Shown here: piece after piece, positions 1 to 12,613 of the stretch
Position numbering within the stretch: the first letter of the stretch is position 1
How the letters are laid out: each line of letters opens with the position of its first letter
DNA from: Kappaphycus alvarezii
Taxonomy: Eukaryota > Rhodophyta > Florideophyceae > Gigartinales > Solieriaceae
Length of the DNA stretch: 64,000 nucleotides
NCBI GenBank assembly: GCA_002205965.3
Contig: NADL03000695.1
Location: 1 to 64,000, forward strand
Reading direction: 5' to 3'
Notes under the pieces: model-generated
What the model was told of the DNA's origin: nothing
What the model saw: the letters and a program-made list of their open reading frames with translations, nothing else
The model's database searches: none
Translations under genes and position numbers: made by a program

Positions 1-8
1 TTACTTAC

Positions 9-392
9 GGTTGTAGCTGGAACAGCATCCAAGCCAAGGGGAACGGTCCGTAAGGTGCCACGGGCGAACCATGCCAGTTCAACACCGCCACCTTGCGGAC
101 TCTCGTCTATGAAGAGAAGAATGCCCTCGCCAAAGGGGGGTACGACATGAATGGTAACGATTTTATCGATGATAGAGTCTGGTAGGGAGAAGATACGGGG
201 ATGGAAAGATTTGGACAGGGATTTGAGGTGAGGGCGACGGAGTTGGTGAATGGCGTAGGCAGCAGTGCGACAAAGAGCGGCGAATTGGGACTGGGAATGG
301 ATAGTTGGAAGACAAGAAGCGAGACGTGTCCAAATGTCGAGCGGGATCCAATAATTGAGAATATATGCGCCGGTAGGGGCTTGGAAGGGCAT
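9..392 (-). CDS. Uncharacterised protein with weak F-box-like segment, first exon (copy 1, cut by window start)
   Basis: This is a 128-codon exon from an ATG at 392 down to a consensus splice donor (GTAAGT, reverse complement of 3-8). The intron then leaves the window. I do not recognise the family. Residues about 15-55 contain IPLDIWTRLASCLP followed by a Cys/Ala-rich helix and a basic stretch, loosely like an F-box. Residues 60-125 are a hydrophobic/beta-looking segment (PPFGEGILLFIDESPQGGG). The frame was chosen over a longer Pro/Ser-rich overlapping frame because its composition is protein-like and it ends in phase at a good donor. It is divergently oriented to UBE2H. The function is unknown and the F-box reading is tentative. 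Confidence 0.5.
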
Positions 393-1327
393 TATGGTAG
401 GGAGGGGATAGGGGAGGGCGAGAGGAAGAGTCGGTGGACGGCCGAAGAACAGGGCAAATGGATGCGGCGGGAGCGGAGCGGATTGGATAGGGGGGAATGT
501 TCGAATGGAAGGTTAGGGGATCAGTGGCAATGGCGGAGAGAGTAGATAGACACGTGTAATAGTTGTAATGAAGCATGTTGTAGTCTTGTGAGGGAAATGA
601 AAGAAATGGATTTGCAGAAACGTGAAATTCGTTTTATCAAGTTTTTCGAGAGAATGGCAAGTGAGCGAAAGCATAATTGCGTGCCAATTGCCAATTGCAT
701 GGCGTAGCATTTTAGCTGCTACCGTTAAAATGACAAAGAAATTAGAATGGTATATTTTTATTTTTTATTTTTTAATATTAATTTTGTTTGTAAGTTGACG
801 AAGGTTATTTATGAATTTAGCGAATGGAGGTTGATGGGCGCAGTTGAGTTTAATTTTAATTTTAATTTAATAAATATTTTTTCCAACAGTCCAAACCTTA
901 TTGCATGCAGGGAGAGTAATGTACACCAGGGCCCTAGTGTGACCAATGTGGGACGCGTTTGTCTCTTGTGTTTACTGCTGCTCAGCATCCATGTAAGTTT
1001 ACATACCCTGAAAACTGGAAAAAGTTAAAAACGAGCTTACCACACACACAAGTCACCCACATCTACGACCCACCCACGCACACCATTTCACCCTCCACTT
1101 TACTATTCCAGGCACGAAGTATATAACTCTACTGTATTGTTCAAGCCCACCTTTACTGCTATCCCCCGCAACAACGTTACGTTGGCTTTCCCACCTTTGC
1201 CTTGCCTTGTCCTTGCGTACCGCATTCCCTTTCTGCGTTCCCGTTCCCGTTCCCGTTTCCAATCTATCCCAACCCTCTTGTCCCTTTCCTCCCCAACACA
1301 TCCTCTTTGTATTTTTATCCACTGCCC
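393..1327. promoter_or_regulatory. Divergent upstream region between F-box-like gene and UBE2H (copy 1)
   Basis: No convincing coding sequence lies here. This shared 5' region holds an AT-rich block (about 735-895), a CCAAT-like pentamer at 942-946 and a TATA-like stretch (agtatataac, 1118-1127) about 200 nt upstream of the UBE2H start. A pyrimidine-rich tract with repeated cccgtt units (about 1236-1260) precedes the ATG. The promoter assignment is inference from position only. Confidence 0.35.
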
Positions 1328-2481
1328 ATGGCCTCCCCGGGCAAGCGTCGTGAGACAGACCTCATGAAACTGTACGTTGCCTACCAGGTCTCTACTCTTC
1401 CTCTTTGCCATCCCGTGCCACCTTTATTTCCCCAGTCAAAGCTCACCTTGATTTCGTGATTTATCTGCTCGCCTACCTCTTCCCTTTTATGGCTTGTTCC
1501 TTTTTGTTCACATGCATCCCGATCACCACATGCCTTGATTTGACATAGCATGATGGCCGACCATGAAATCCAGATGGCCGATGGAGACCGCGTAGGAGAG
1601 TTTTACGTCAAGTTCCATGGTCCCAAGTCAAGTATGTGCTTGCTCACCAATTGTTGCACCCTCTCCTCGCCTTTTGCATACGCAATACTGTTGTGGAATA
1701 ACATGCTAACTGCTGTGTATTCCTCTCTTGCGCCGTTACTCTATGATGCCATTCGGGGTGGCTGTGGAACCGTGCAATCACTTGTGATTTTTACCTGCGT
1801 TGCCTTTTCGTCAATGTCTGTGCTTGTGTTTGTGGGAAAGCTCCGTATGAGGGGGTGTCTGGAAGGTGCATGTTGAATTGCCAGAGACGTATCCGTACAA
1901 AAGTCCCAGCATTGGTTTTATCAACAGATTGTATCACCCCAATGTGGACGAGATGTGCGTTTCATATCACCATGGAATCGAGTCAGTGAGTGTTGTTTGG
2001 GATTGTGTGCATACTAACTTGAGAATTTATTTGTGTGCGAATTGATTTGCGATGTCAACGGTCTAGGTCTGGGAGCGTGTGTCTTGATGTGATCAACCAG
2101 ACATGGAGTCCTATGTACGACCTTACTAACATTTTTGAGGTGTTCCTACCACAACTGCTGACATATCCCAACCCGACGGACCCTCTGAATGGAGAGGCAG
2201 CTGCACTTCAAATGCGGGAACCGGAGAGGTACAAGCAAAAGGTACGAGAATATGTGCAAAAGTACGCAAAGCCTGAGGACTTTCCGTGTGGGGATGCGGG
2301 AGAGGAGGAGGAGGAAGATGATGCTTCAAACTTCTCGATGACGGACTCTGAGGCGGAGGATGAGGATGAAGATGATGGCTTGGGGATTCCAATGACGATG
2401 GGGACAAGGGAGGGGCGAGTGGTGCAGAGAGGCGAGAGGAGGAGTTGGGAGGAAACTTGGAGCTCTAGTGAACTGAGATGA
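1328..2481 (+). CDS. UBE2H: Ubiquitin-conjugating enzyme E2, UBE2H/UBC8 type (copy 1, one-base frameshift)
   Basis: Exons at 1328-1371, 1549-1631, 1841-1954 and 2067-2481 have GT-AG introns of 177, 209 and 112 nt. The start MASPGKRR matches the UBE2H N-terminus. Exon 3 encodes the E2 core including the HPN motif, and exon 4 carries the catalytic Cys in [12 protein letters not shown], then the YNLTNIFE-like and [13 protein letters not shown] segments and a long Glu/Asp-rich tail. Such E2s take ubiquitin from E1 on the Cys and pass it to substrates; yeast Ubc8 and human UBE2H work with the GID/CTLH ligase. In this copy the G run at 1850-1854 has five Gs where copy 2 has six, which shifts frame inside the core. 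Error or a pseudogene is possible. Repaired length would be 218 aa. Confidence 0.88.
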
Positions 2482-3031
2482 GGAAAGACGAGTGAAAGCA
2501 AAGTTTGAAAAGGTTGCCTGGTATGTTTCCTTTTTTTGTGTTTGTGTGTGTGTGTCGGTTGGATGAGAGATTCTTTTTGTTGATGTCTCGCTGCGGTTTG
2601 TATGTAAATGAGTAGCTTTGTGTGGCGAGGCAGTGGGAGGGATGATTTGCAGTGAAGAAGTGGTGTGGCGCGTTCCGTGACTTGAAAGGATGGAGTTTGG
2701 GCTGTTGGCTCTTGCCCTGTAATTACTAAAAAACCGTTGCTATTGTTGTTGGCCTTTGTGTGGTTGAACTTTTTGACCTTTGCCACTGTTGTCGTTGAAA
2801 GACCGAAATGGGCTTGTCTGCAATGAAATGACTGCTGCGTTGAGCGGTGGATTGACGAGTGACAAGGTTAAAAGGGAGTCAAAGCGAGTATCAACGGGCA
2901 GTTGGGAATTGTGGCAGTGCCGAGATTTGTAACAGGGATTTGCTCGTAGATGAGATTCAAGGAAAAGTGCAGCACTGGTGCATCCCAATGTGCGGTTCTG
3001 CTCAGCAAACGATAACGACATTTCCAGCATC

Positions 3032-3056
3032 AGTACAATACTGTACAGTACTGTGC
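3032..3056. repeat. GTACAGTAC-type motif cluster (copy 1)
   Basis: Overlapping cagtac/ctgtac units form a short imperfect palindrome-like cluster. The same motif recurs at 3428-3463, in copy 2 and around 55-56 kb. Confidence 0.7.
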
Positions 3057-3427
3057 TGTGCAAATATAGTTTTCCTCACTGTACGGAACAATAAACATTA
3101 TGGTTTCATTGGAAGATTATCATAGAGTCCATCGCGCACCCAACATTACAGCAGAGATACTGTACGCATTGTACATTACAGTACCGACAACTGCACCTCT
3201 TTGCAGTGACAGGCACACATACACGTTTTGCAAAAATATAGCCTTACAGTACATCACAGTACAGCGAACAAGAAGCAATTAAAATATTGGGATGCATCAT
3301 CCTTTCCCAAAGTTCCCGCCTTTTCTTTCCATCGAATTGTTTCAAAATGTTTGTGGAGGTGAGGGCGGATCAAAGTTTTTTCCGCAGTTTTCGCCGGTTT
3401 TGACATTGAGCTCGAAATTTTAGCATT

Positions 3428-3463
3428 GTACATTACTGTACAGTACAGTACAGTACAGTACTG
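3428..3463. repeat. Pentanucleotide tandem repeat (cagta)n upstream of ATR (copy 1)
   Basis: Several consecutive cagta units, preceded by gtacattactgta, lie about 190 nt before the chosen ATR start. The copy 2 equivalent is 16210-16245. Whether it is a microsatellite or a regulatory site cannot be told here. Confidence 0.8.
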
Positions 3464-3654
3464 ATGGACGGCTTGATTTTAACAAGGCTGGGTTGGGTCA
3501 ATCCCACTACTCCTGGCTGCAATGCTGCATTCTCAAACTCGGTGAGGACAACCGCCTGCCTTTGCTATTGGGTTATCAACCTCCTCCAATATCTTGCGTT
3601 CCGTCAGCAACCTTCCTTCTCCACCCATTCCTTCCTCTCCCGTCCACCTCTCCC

Positions 3655-6600
3655 ATGCCTCCCGCATCTGACCCTCCACCTGAATCCTTGTCTCTTCTGC
3701 CTACCGTTCTCCAACACCTTCCCACTCTTCTATCCAAACCCAATCTCGCCTCGCAATTCTTCCTCGCCATCCGCAAATCCTCTCAAACTCCTCCCCCCCA
3801 TCTCACCCCTCTTCTCCCACCCCTTACCATCCTAACCCTGAACACAACCTCCTCTTCTCTTCGCCATGATGCCACCGCAACTTGCCTTTCCCTTCTCCGA
3901 GCCCTTACTCACTCCAACGTTTCCTCCCTTGCTACCGCCTACGTCCAAGATTTGGTTGACACAGCCTATTCCCTTGTACACCATTCTCATGCTCAACCAT
4001 TACATCCTCCTTTCCATGCCTTTATCTCCGCCGCCTCAAACCATCCATCCTCCACCATCCCCATAACCCCTCTTTCCTCCTCAACCTTCCTCCCGTCCCC
4101 GTTTCCCCCTCTCCCTCCAATCCCTTCTCTACCTTCTCGCCTCCCTCATCCCAGCCCCAGCACCCCCGTCTTTCCCGAACTCCCGTCAACAAACCGCCCC
4201 ACCCCTTTCCCCCCAACCGACGATCTCACCGCCACCACCCTTTGGATCTCCGTCGGCTCCGCTTCACGAACCGCACTTGTCGACCTCGCCGCCAACTTTC
4301 TTCTCCTCTCCTCCCGATGCGGCCCCGACCTCGCCACCTCCGCCCTCACCATCCTCAAACGCGCATGCGACATCCCAGCCGCCTCCGTCATACCTTGCAC
4401 CACTCTCACAAGGTTGCAATACGTCCTTGAAGACGTCCTTATTCGAGAATCACTCCCCGATCCAGTCCGCATCCACGTCTATACTTTGGCCAGGATGATA
4501 CACAGGGAAGCCCGTCTACCGGCTCGCTTGTGGATTGCTGTTGGTGTTCGTGATGCGGTCAGAGATGACGCACTACTTGGTCATATGTTACGCACTTGGT
4601 CCAGGGAAGGGGGAGTAGAGTTTGTGCAGGGTGTTGGTGTGCCGTGGACGGACGCAAGAGCACGCTTGCATGCTGTGCAAAGGGAGAGCGAGGCGCGCGG
4701 TGAGGAACCGGCCAGAAAAAAAAGGCGAGCTGCTGAGGAGACTGGGGGTCAGAGCTCAATGGGAGAGAGCGCTATTGAGGAAGCTCTGTCTTCTCAGGGT
4801 GCTATGTTTCCTGGGGGACGGGGCAGTGGCCGCGTACGGTGGTAGAGGCTTTGACCAGGGAGGTGTGCGAGTTGGGGACTATTGAAAGGTGTGTTGAGGA
4901 TGTGGGTGGCACAAAAATCTTGGTCAGGGTGGTTGCTATTTTGGTTGATATGTTGCGTAGAATGAAGGAGGAGGGGCGGGAGGAGGGGACGTCGGTTTGG
5001 GTCAAGTTTGCGCACTGGGTCAAGTTTGTGCACTCTATCACTATTATCGTGAGGGATGTTTGCGCGAGTTTGGAGAAGGGCAAGGGACGTGGGTCTGGAA
5101 ATGGGTGGTCGAATTGGCTAGGGAATGCGTGCGACTGGTGGTCTTGTTACATGACATTACATTGGCATGTAAAGGGTCGAAATGCGAGGAGGAACAATCT
5201 CGCTGGCGGCGATATTGAGCAAAACAGTCAGGGATTGCGTAGCGCAGTTGTGGGGGCCGCTGCTTTTCTTTACGAGAGAATAAGTACTGATGATAACGAA
5301 TCTGTGGAGTACTTAGAGACATTGGGGAGTTTGCTGTGGGATATTGGGGAGTGCGTTCGTAGACAAGAAGTCTCTGACAAGGACAGGACTGACATGATCA
5401 GACTCGCGAGCAAATTCCACAAGTTAGTCCTGGAGCACCCGCTTACAAGAAACGACAAAATTTGGTGTCCATTGCTTAAAGGAGCAATCCATTTGGAGTG
5501 TTCGCTGGCCGACGGTGATGGAACAGTTCTTCGCATGGATTCGTTCGAAGAGCTTCAAGGTTTAGTAGAAGAGAATAAGCTGGAATCGCCGAGTCGCGCT
5601 GCTGCTGCTCTCTTTGCAATAACTGATCTCATCTGTTCTTCATTAAGATGTGGAGGGAATCGTATTCGAGGACTTGATGATTCTGACAGCAAGGATGGCG
5701 TCGTCTTCCCTCTTGATGTACATGCATGGACCTCGCTTTTCAAAGAGGTAGAAACCATTGTAAAGGAGCCGGTGCAGATGACCTGATTGCTGCTGCGACC
5801 CTTTGTCTTGGCATTCTTCTGATTCATGCCCCGCAGAATAAGGGCGGTGAAGCCTCGTCAGTGATGGTCAAAATCCTGTGGCATCCGACATGCGAGCCTG
5901 CACGCAAACTAGTGATCGACATTGCAGTAGCAATCCTGGCTTTGCGTGTGGATGACGGACACTCGTCATCCCAGGAAGAAGGATCTGCTATTTCTCCACC
6001 TGCCTCCGAAGTCGAATTTCTGGACACCTGGGATGACGTTGACACTAGTGCAAGCTACAGGCCTGACTTACAGGGATTTTTTCGGCTTTTGGCGCTTGAA
6101 TTGGATGGAAGGTTGAAAAGTGGATCAAAGCATTGCGAGCTGAGGATATTCACGAAATTGAAAATCTTGATCCATCTCCCTTGGCGACGGTTCTGGATAT
6201 TGATGGGAATGAATTCCTGAGGTCAAAGATCTCGGGCCTCGCAGTGAACAGCCTAGTGAGTTCGTCGTTATTTGAACTGAAATCATGGAGAGCCTCCTTG
6301 CCGAAACGTAGAAAGATTTCAAACAAGGAGCTAGTGGGTAACCGCTCCAGGGGGAAGCTGAATTTGAAGGTGTGGAGTTCCTTTGTGTCGCATATCTTGA
6401 CGATGGTGACGACCCTCCGAGTAGATATGTTCAAAGTTTCGCAGTCCTGAACTGCACTCAGTCCTCTGAGTATCGGAAATCTGGCATATTGCCTGGTCGA
6501 CCGCCACCTGCGTGCAGTGGCAAACTTCTTATCCTCACGTATGAGTGGCTGGCTGCCATGGATGTTGAATGATATACTTGCAAGCAATGACTTCGCGCAG

Positions 6601-9600
6601 CAGATATGTGACCTTTTAGTTTTACACAATCAGGAGTCTTTGTGGAAAAGACTTCCAAGGTACACGGTCATTAAGCTGCTTCAAGTTGGGGACGCTGCGA
6701 CCTTGGATTCTCTTGCTCTGAGGATCGGAAAATCTTCGAAAGCAATCGTAGATCAGGTTTCGACAGATGCGCTTGCACAAGCAATTCTTGCTCGGCCTCA
6801 AGGGCTTGACTTGCGTCCAGAAGGCCCAAATGCACTCCTATATCAATGCTTGGAGGCACCTATTACTGAACTCATTAAGAAACGCGCAGGAAAGATAGTA
6901 CAAAGAATCGTTATGGAGATTGGCGGTATCAAAGATGGAGAGGCGAGGAGAGCCCTAATATCTCTGTCTCGAATAGTAGGAGTTGAAAACGAGAGGAAAC
7001 GAGTTAGATGAAGATCCGGCTGGGTCTTTGGTCTCGACACACTTCATGCTAGTAATGGATGCTGTCAACCGCGGTCTGTTTCACTCCAAAGCAACGAAAA
7101 AAGAGCGTATCCGGTTTACCCGCTTGCTCGACGGAGTCCTAGGTCTTTCTCACGCTCATCTTCATCTTTTTGTGCCAAAAGTTTTGGCAACGTTGAAAAT
7201 GGCACTTGATGTTGATCGTGAGAGTGAAGCGCTCCGTACTGAAGTCTTGCTGGTTTGGAGGAATTTTCTCGCGAGCCTTGGGGCGAAACGAGCCCTTCCA
7301 CATTTGAGCTCGGTATTGGCAATCCTTCTGCCTTTCCTAACGTCTCATGAGGAGCTCCTTGTGCCACTCATTACGAGTCTTGTGGAAAATAGCTCTCACT
7401 TTTCTTGTAGCAATCACTCTGAAATACTCTTTTTGCTACGGATTGTCGATCATCCGTCCCTAAGAAATACAATCGAGAAATTAGTTGAGAGTCACGAAAA
7501 CGCTTTGGGAGTTGACAAAGAGCACGTGCATCAGAGAGGCACAACTGCAAAGCTAGTTCAGGCCTGTGAAGATATGAGCAGAATCATAACACAGCATGAA
7601 AACGGCGTGACGGAAGTACTAGCCGCTGCTCATTTTTTGAATGAACTGCGGAGCCATCGGGAGGCCTTAGATGAGTACCTGAAAGGCTACCGCGGTGCTA
7701 CAGTTACTGATGGAGATACATCCCTGAGTGATGTAGCAAGCTTGTTGGGAAGACTTGTTGTGACTCTAAACAAGAGCAAGAACGATGATTGCCAGAAAAG
7801 CTATGCAATGCATAGGAGAAGTTGGAGCCCTAGATCCGCAATTGTCCAGAAGTTCAATCAGGATTCGAAACCTGATCAGATGAACGTCATTGGCACGAAT
7901 CTCTCATTCAACTGTGCAATTCAGTCTCTTGCCTCTTTGCTGCTTGAGGATTATTTGGTTCCCGCACTTGCGCGCGGTTCACAACGTGAAGGTCCAAGCA
8001 ACAACTTGAACAGATACGGGCTCGTGATCCAGGAGCTACTTCGCGTGTGTGGATGCAGACGCGAGACAGCCGCACGCGCAAGTAAGACTGCTAGAGTCCG
8101 GAAGCCAAATGATCCTCCTATTGACTGGGAAAGTGCTCTAGTTGGGGAGACAGAGGAGGAGAACGGAATAGTTTTCTGGGAAAACCTGGGCAACACAACC
8201 AGGACTGTTGCCGAACCATACCTCGCGGAGCCTTTCGATGTCCAGCACTACAGAGCAATATTCGGTGGAGCATCTGCGGGAAACATTCAGCTTGCATGTC
8301 AACCGGTATGGTCGAAAGTTAAGGCCGCCACGCCGAAAGGTGTCTCTGCGAGCGCGCATGAGTGGCGTCGTCAGCTCGTGGTGCAAATGGTGGACTACAT
8401 CGGGAAACAAGGAAAGTTTGGCGAAATCTTGAAGGCTCTACGGCCATATTACGCTACGATGATAACATTGCTGCTCATGTGTTTCCTTTCGCTGTCACAG
8501 CTGCGTTAGACCTGCAACGAAGAGTCGAGGGTACCGAAATTCAGACTTTCTGGTTCAAGAATTTTCACTTGTTTTGCGTCAATGCTCTTCTCCTCAACCT
8601 GTCTTTGACCTTTTGATTCATTGCGAAAATGGCGAGAGGAAAGATGTAGAATTAGGGGTCTCGTACAATTTCGGAATCAGAGAGCTGGCACGTGGTTCCG
8701 TCGGCTGCAAAGCGCAGAGGCATGGCTGAAATGAGCATCCAAAGAGAACGTGACCTGGACGCTCTTTCTCCCTTGATCGATATGGATGGGAAGGAAGCCC
8801 GTGACCTCTCTTCTAGTACAAGCAAGCGCTGCGCTCGCGTCTCGCTCATACGCTCGCACTGTAATGCTTGCGAAAGCCACGTTCGGAATATGAGATCCTC
8901 GAATGGTTGCGGTAACTGGGCAGCAGTAATTCCAAGTCTTCGTGGATCAGAAGGGAGGAGCAAAAGTTTGGATGGAAATGGGGAACTAGAAGCACTGGGC
9001 GTCCTTCAAAAGGCGTTTGCTGAGCTTGAAGATTCTGATAGCATGGCTGGAATCGCATCGCTGAAGATGAAGCCTTCGATGGAAGACCAAATAATCCACG
9101 CTGAGGCTACCGGCCGGCACGACTCAGCTCTTGTCACTTACGAAAGAGCTATTGCGAAAAATCCTCGCTCTGCGTCTATGCATGAGGGCTTCTTGCGATG
9201 TCTGATGACGCTTGGCCATTGGGAGACAACGCTTTCGCATTCCGAGGGTTTATTGTGGTCTGCGACATTAGAGGATATTGAACTACGAGAATGCTCTCAA
9301 CTCTGGAATCGATGCTGCTTGGCGCCTTGGAAGGTGGGACGTTGTCGAAGAGTTAAGCCGAATTTCTAGTCGGGACCAGGGGGGCCCGCGGGTGGAGCTC
9401 TGACATCTCTGAAGTTGGACTTTAATGCAGGTCTGGGGAAGATGTTGATCTGGTTGAAGAATGGATCGGAGGCGTCTCTCGATCCAAAGCTACCGAAATA
9501 AGGAAAAAAATGCTGATGCCGTTATCGCGGTTGGCAAGAGAAGGATATGCCCGTGCGTACCCTATGATTGTACTGCTGCAAATGCTGTCAGATGTTGAAG

Positions 9601-12069
9601 ACGCCGGTCGAATGCCACAATTTAGGGATAAGGAGGAGAGGTTTGGAGCCATGATGATGACTTGGTCCCGCTTATTTCGCTGGACGGCCGTGAGAGAGCC
9701 TCAAGTCCGTCATTGCGTTTTAAAGAACCGGTTCTTTCAACAAAACGAATTTGCTTTGAGCAGGCTGAGCGTTTCAATGAGGCGGCCACAGTGAATCTGA
9801 GGCTAGCAGAGCTTGCCCATGAGGCTACAATTACGTGCAGCCGCAGCTTATGCGTTTCAGGCTTCAAGCACACCATTTGTTGAGAGCGGAATTTTTAATG
9901 ACTCCGTTATCAAACAGGCAAAAATTGCCCATGCTCAAGGTGATGCGTCTGGTGCTCTGCTGAAGGTTAAGGCAGAGATTGAAAGGCTCTTAGAGATCAG
10001 AAAGAATTCCATGCAAGGGAATGAATCAGATACCACACGTCTATCTGAGCGACTTTCTACAGCATATCTATTGGCTGGAAAATGGATAGAGGAAGCAAAG
10101 AGTGAGCCGTCTAACGTCATTTTGGATTACTTCGAGCAGTCAACTCACTTTGGTCACACTGGGGTAGAACCATTCTACGCACTTGGTCGACACTTTGACA
10201 TGCTTCTGCAAGCAGGAGCGAATGCTACCTCTGATGCGTTCTGCCGACTGACGCGAGGGCAAGTCGACGAGCAGCACACGCATCTTCACCGGCAAACAGT
10301 TATTTGCAAGTTGTTCATTACGTACCTTTGGTTATCAAGAGTTTTGCGCGAGCATTGTGCAATGGGCATAGTCGAATATTTGAGGCAGTCCCAAGGATGT
10401 TGACTGTGTGGTTTGACTATCATTCCGCTGTGCACTGTCCGGACTCGAAAATCTCTGGGAGTCCAGTTGAAGATAGCGTCAATCGGGAAATGAAGAAAGC
10501 CTTCAGAAGTATCCTCTCTACATGTGGATGACTGCGATTCCACAACTGATGAGCAGGCTTTTGCATCCACGAAAGCAAGTTGCTGACGAACTGTCTCAGT
10601 TGTTGTCTCGAGTATTTGTTGCGTATCCGGATCAGTGCGTATGGCTGATTCTGCCTTCCAGCTTGTTAAAGTCTGAAAGTCGAAAGAAGGCTACCAAGCT
10701 CATTGTTTCTTTCGTGAACCAGGCCAATAGGAAGACGAAACGCGGCGCACTTGTTTGTTCTGGTATGAATGCGGAGCAAATGCGAGCCCTCCATTCAAAG
10801 ATTGTTACAGCGTACAATGTGCTGCAACGATTTGTTGACATTTGTGTGACAGTGGTACCTAAGGAGAAAAGAGGTCGTGTGGATAACTGCAGGAATGAGT
10901 TTCTAGGTCTTCGGAATCTTTTAGATAAGGGCTCCTCAGAATACAACCCGATAATTCCAACGCTGGAGACTTTGACGGCAAAACTGCCTGGGAGAGATGG
11001 CAGCTCTGAACATCGGGCCTTTTCGCAGGAATCACCGGTCATCGTTGACATTGATGATAACGCCCTGGTACTGTCATCTATGATGAGGCCAAGAAGAATA
11101 AGTTTGCTAGGAAGCGATGGGCGAAAGTACCGCTTCCTGGCAAAAAAGGAAACGGCAGGGGACATGCGTAAGGACAGTCGGTTAATGGAATTTGTAACGG
11201 TAGTGAATCGCCTATTATCCAAAGATTCAGCGTCATGCCGTCGAGAGTTGGAGCTGAAACGTACGCAGTTTTACCGCTGACTGAGGAGGCGGGGATGCTT
11301 GAGTGGGTTAATGATTTGGATCCGATGAGAAAGCTGGTAAGGGATCAACAAGTAGGAATAGAAAATCTGCCAGACACAGTGGCAATACAGAAGAAATACA
11401 CGGGCATGAGCGACAAGAAGCGGTTTTTGGAATGGGCGATTGAGCAATGTCCGCCAATGTTGGACAGATTCTTCTGCAACAGTTTGGTGGTGGCACCAAC
11501 CCAGAGGCGTGGTTAAAGGCTAGAAATTTGTGGACACGGTCAGTGGCAGGATGGTCTATGGCAGGATACATAGTGGGACTAGGGGACCGACATGGGGAGA
11601 ACGTGTTGATTGAAACCACGACGGGAAGATGCGTTCACGTGGATTTTGCAATGCTGTTTGACAAGGGCCTGACTTTGAGAGTCCCGGAAATAGTTCCGTT
11701 CCGACTAACACCGAACATGGTGACTGCCATGGGTATAGCTGGTTATGAAGGGAGCTTTCGAATGGTTAGTGAAGTTGCGATGGGTGTAATGAGGCGGAAC
11801 GTAGATGCACTGCTTGGTGTATTGGAGACATTTTTGCATGACCCATTGGCAGACTGGGGGAAAGGAGAAACGCGGGCAGCGAATGGAACAATTATCGCAA
11901 ATAAGGAAGCTGGCAAACCAGGACGGCGGTGAAGGCCAAACTGACAGGGATGGTCGATGGTTCCGGGTTGCCGTTGTCGATTAAGGGGCAAGTAGAACGA
12001 TTAATCCATGAGGCGACAAGTCTGGATAACCTATCCAAAATGTACATTTGGTGGAGTGGATGGATCTAG
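3655..12069 (+). CDS. ATR: ATR/Mec1/Rad3 checkpoint kinase (copy 1, frameshifted)
   Basis: This is a PI3K-related protein kinase of about 2,800 codons with no visible introns. The start MPPASDPPP was chosen because upstream sequence is not conserved in frame. About 2,400 residues of helical (HEAT/FAT) repeats come first. The kinase domain (about 11070-11870) has RRISLLGSDGRKYRFLAKKE in the N-lobe, catalytic-loop GLGDRHGEN (Asp at 11585) and metal-binding HVDF (Asp at 11642), followed by VPEIVPFRLTPNMV, which is diagnostic of ATR rather than ATM or TOR. FATC (11941-12066) ends [12 protein letters not shown], with ATRIP, senses RPA-coated single-stranded DNA and phosphorylates Chk1 and other SQ/TQ targets in the nucleus. 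Private breaks include 4716-4723, about 5092, 5203, 6985, 8444, 11473 and 11910. Six further breaks are shared with copy 2. FATC is readable here but shifted in copy 2. Confidence 0.93.
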
Positions 12070-12613
12070 ATGCTTAGCTCGGCCAATACGCCAAGTGGGA
12101 GGATGTTTTTCGCAACAAGAGTCCTCCGCGCTGGCATGTGTCTAAAGAGGCTGGTTAAATCGTCAAAAGTGCAATTTCCCGTATAAGTAGCATTAGCGCG
12201 ACTGTGCGACAGCGCAGCGATATTCACATAACTACGGAAAGAGTAACGATAAAGGCTAACAGTGAAGACCTTGGTTGCGCCATTCCATATCTGCGTATCT
12301 GAAACTAAACCTTGGCTCAACTCAAAACTATCTACTGTATGTGTCAAATTATATCGTTAACTCTTCCGAAACGAGCCTGTCCGCACAATGATGTGCGCTG
12401 ACTACCAGGGCTCAGGAGACCCACGTGCCCTAACATCCAAACATCGGTTCGGCTTCATCACATGTCACAAGCTCTGAATTGCTCTTGGGAGATGCATTGC
12501 CAACTCACACACCTGCCATATTCTGTTCAACCCCGCCCCGATACTTCGGCCAGGCCCCGGCTCTAACAAGCCGCCTATGATTTCCCGGTCTAGAACCTGT
12601 TCAACAACGGATC
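12070..12613. other. Intergenic: ATR 3' flank (copy 1)
   Basis: No gene is supported. It lies between the ATR stop and the convergent terminal exon of the F-box-like gene, so it probably contains both 3' UTRs. Only short, non-protein-like frames are present. Confidence 0.6.

Larger units (their letters stand above)
2482..3654. other. UBE2H-ATR intergenic region with GTACAGTAC motifs (copy 1)
   Basis: No gene is supported. A GT-rich stretch (2530-2556) follows the UBE2H stop and may include its 3' UTR. The second half holds several clusters of a tacagtac/gtactgta motif (3032-3056, about 3160-3183, 3247-3265, 3428-3463). An upstream in-frame extension of ATR to an ATG at 3493 exists, but it crosses a frameshift between the copies and looks non-coding. 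Confidence 0.6.

Noticed and set aside
163-576. 137-codon minus-strand Pro/Ser/His-rich ORF (also at 12951-13139 and nearby in copy 2)
   Set aside because: It overlaps the F-box-like exon in another frame, has low-complexity composition, and its ends shift between copies; it is a shadow frame.
2208-2786. 192-codon minus-strand ORF (and its 245-codon relative at 15109-15846)
   Set aside because: It is antisense to the acidic UBE2H tail (poly-Ser from Glu/Asp codons), and its length differs between copies because of indels.
3493-3654. N-terminal extension of ATR to an ATG at 3493
   Set aside because: Open only in copy 1, overlaps low-information sequence just after the (cagta)n repeat, and the first ATG with a convincing protein context is 3655.
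4810-9660. Programmed ribosomal frameshifting in ATR
   Set aside because: Six shared and many private shifts in mixed directions, without slippery-site/pseudoknot patterns, fit sequencing error or decay far better.
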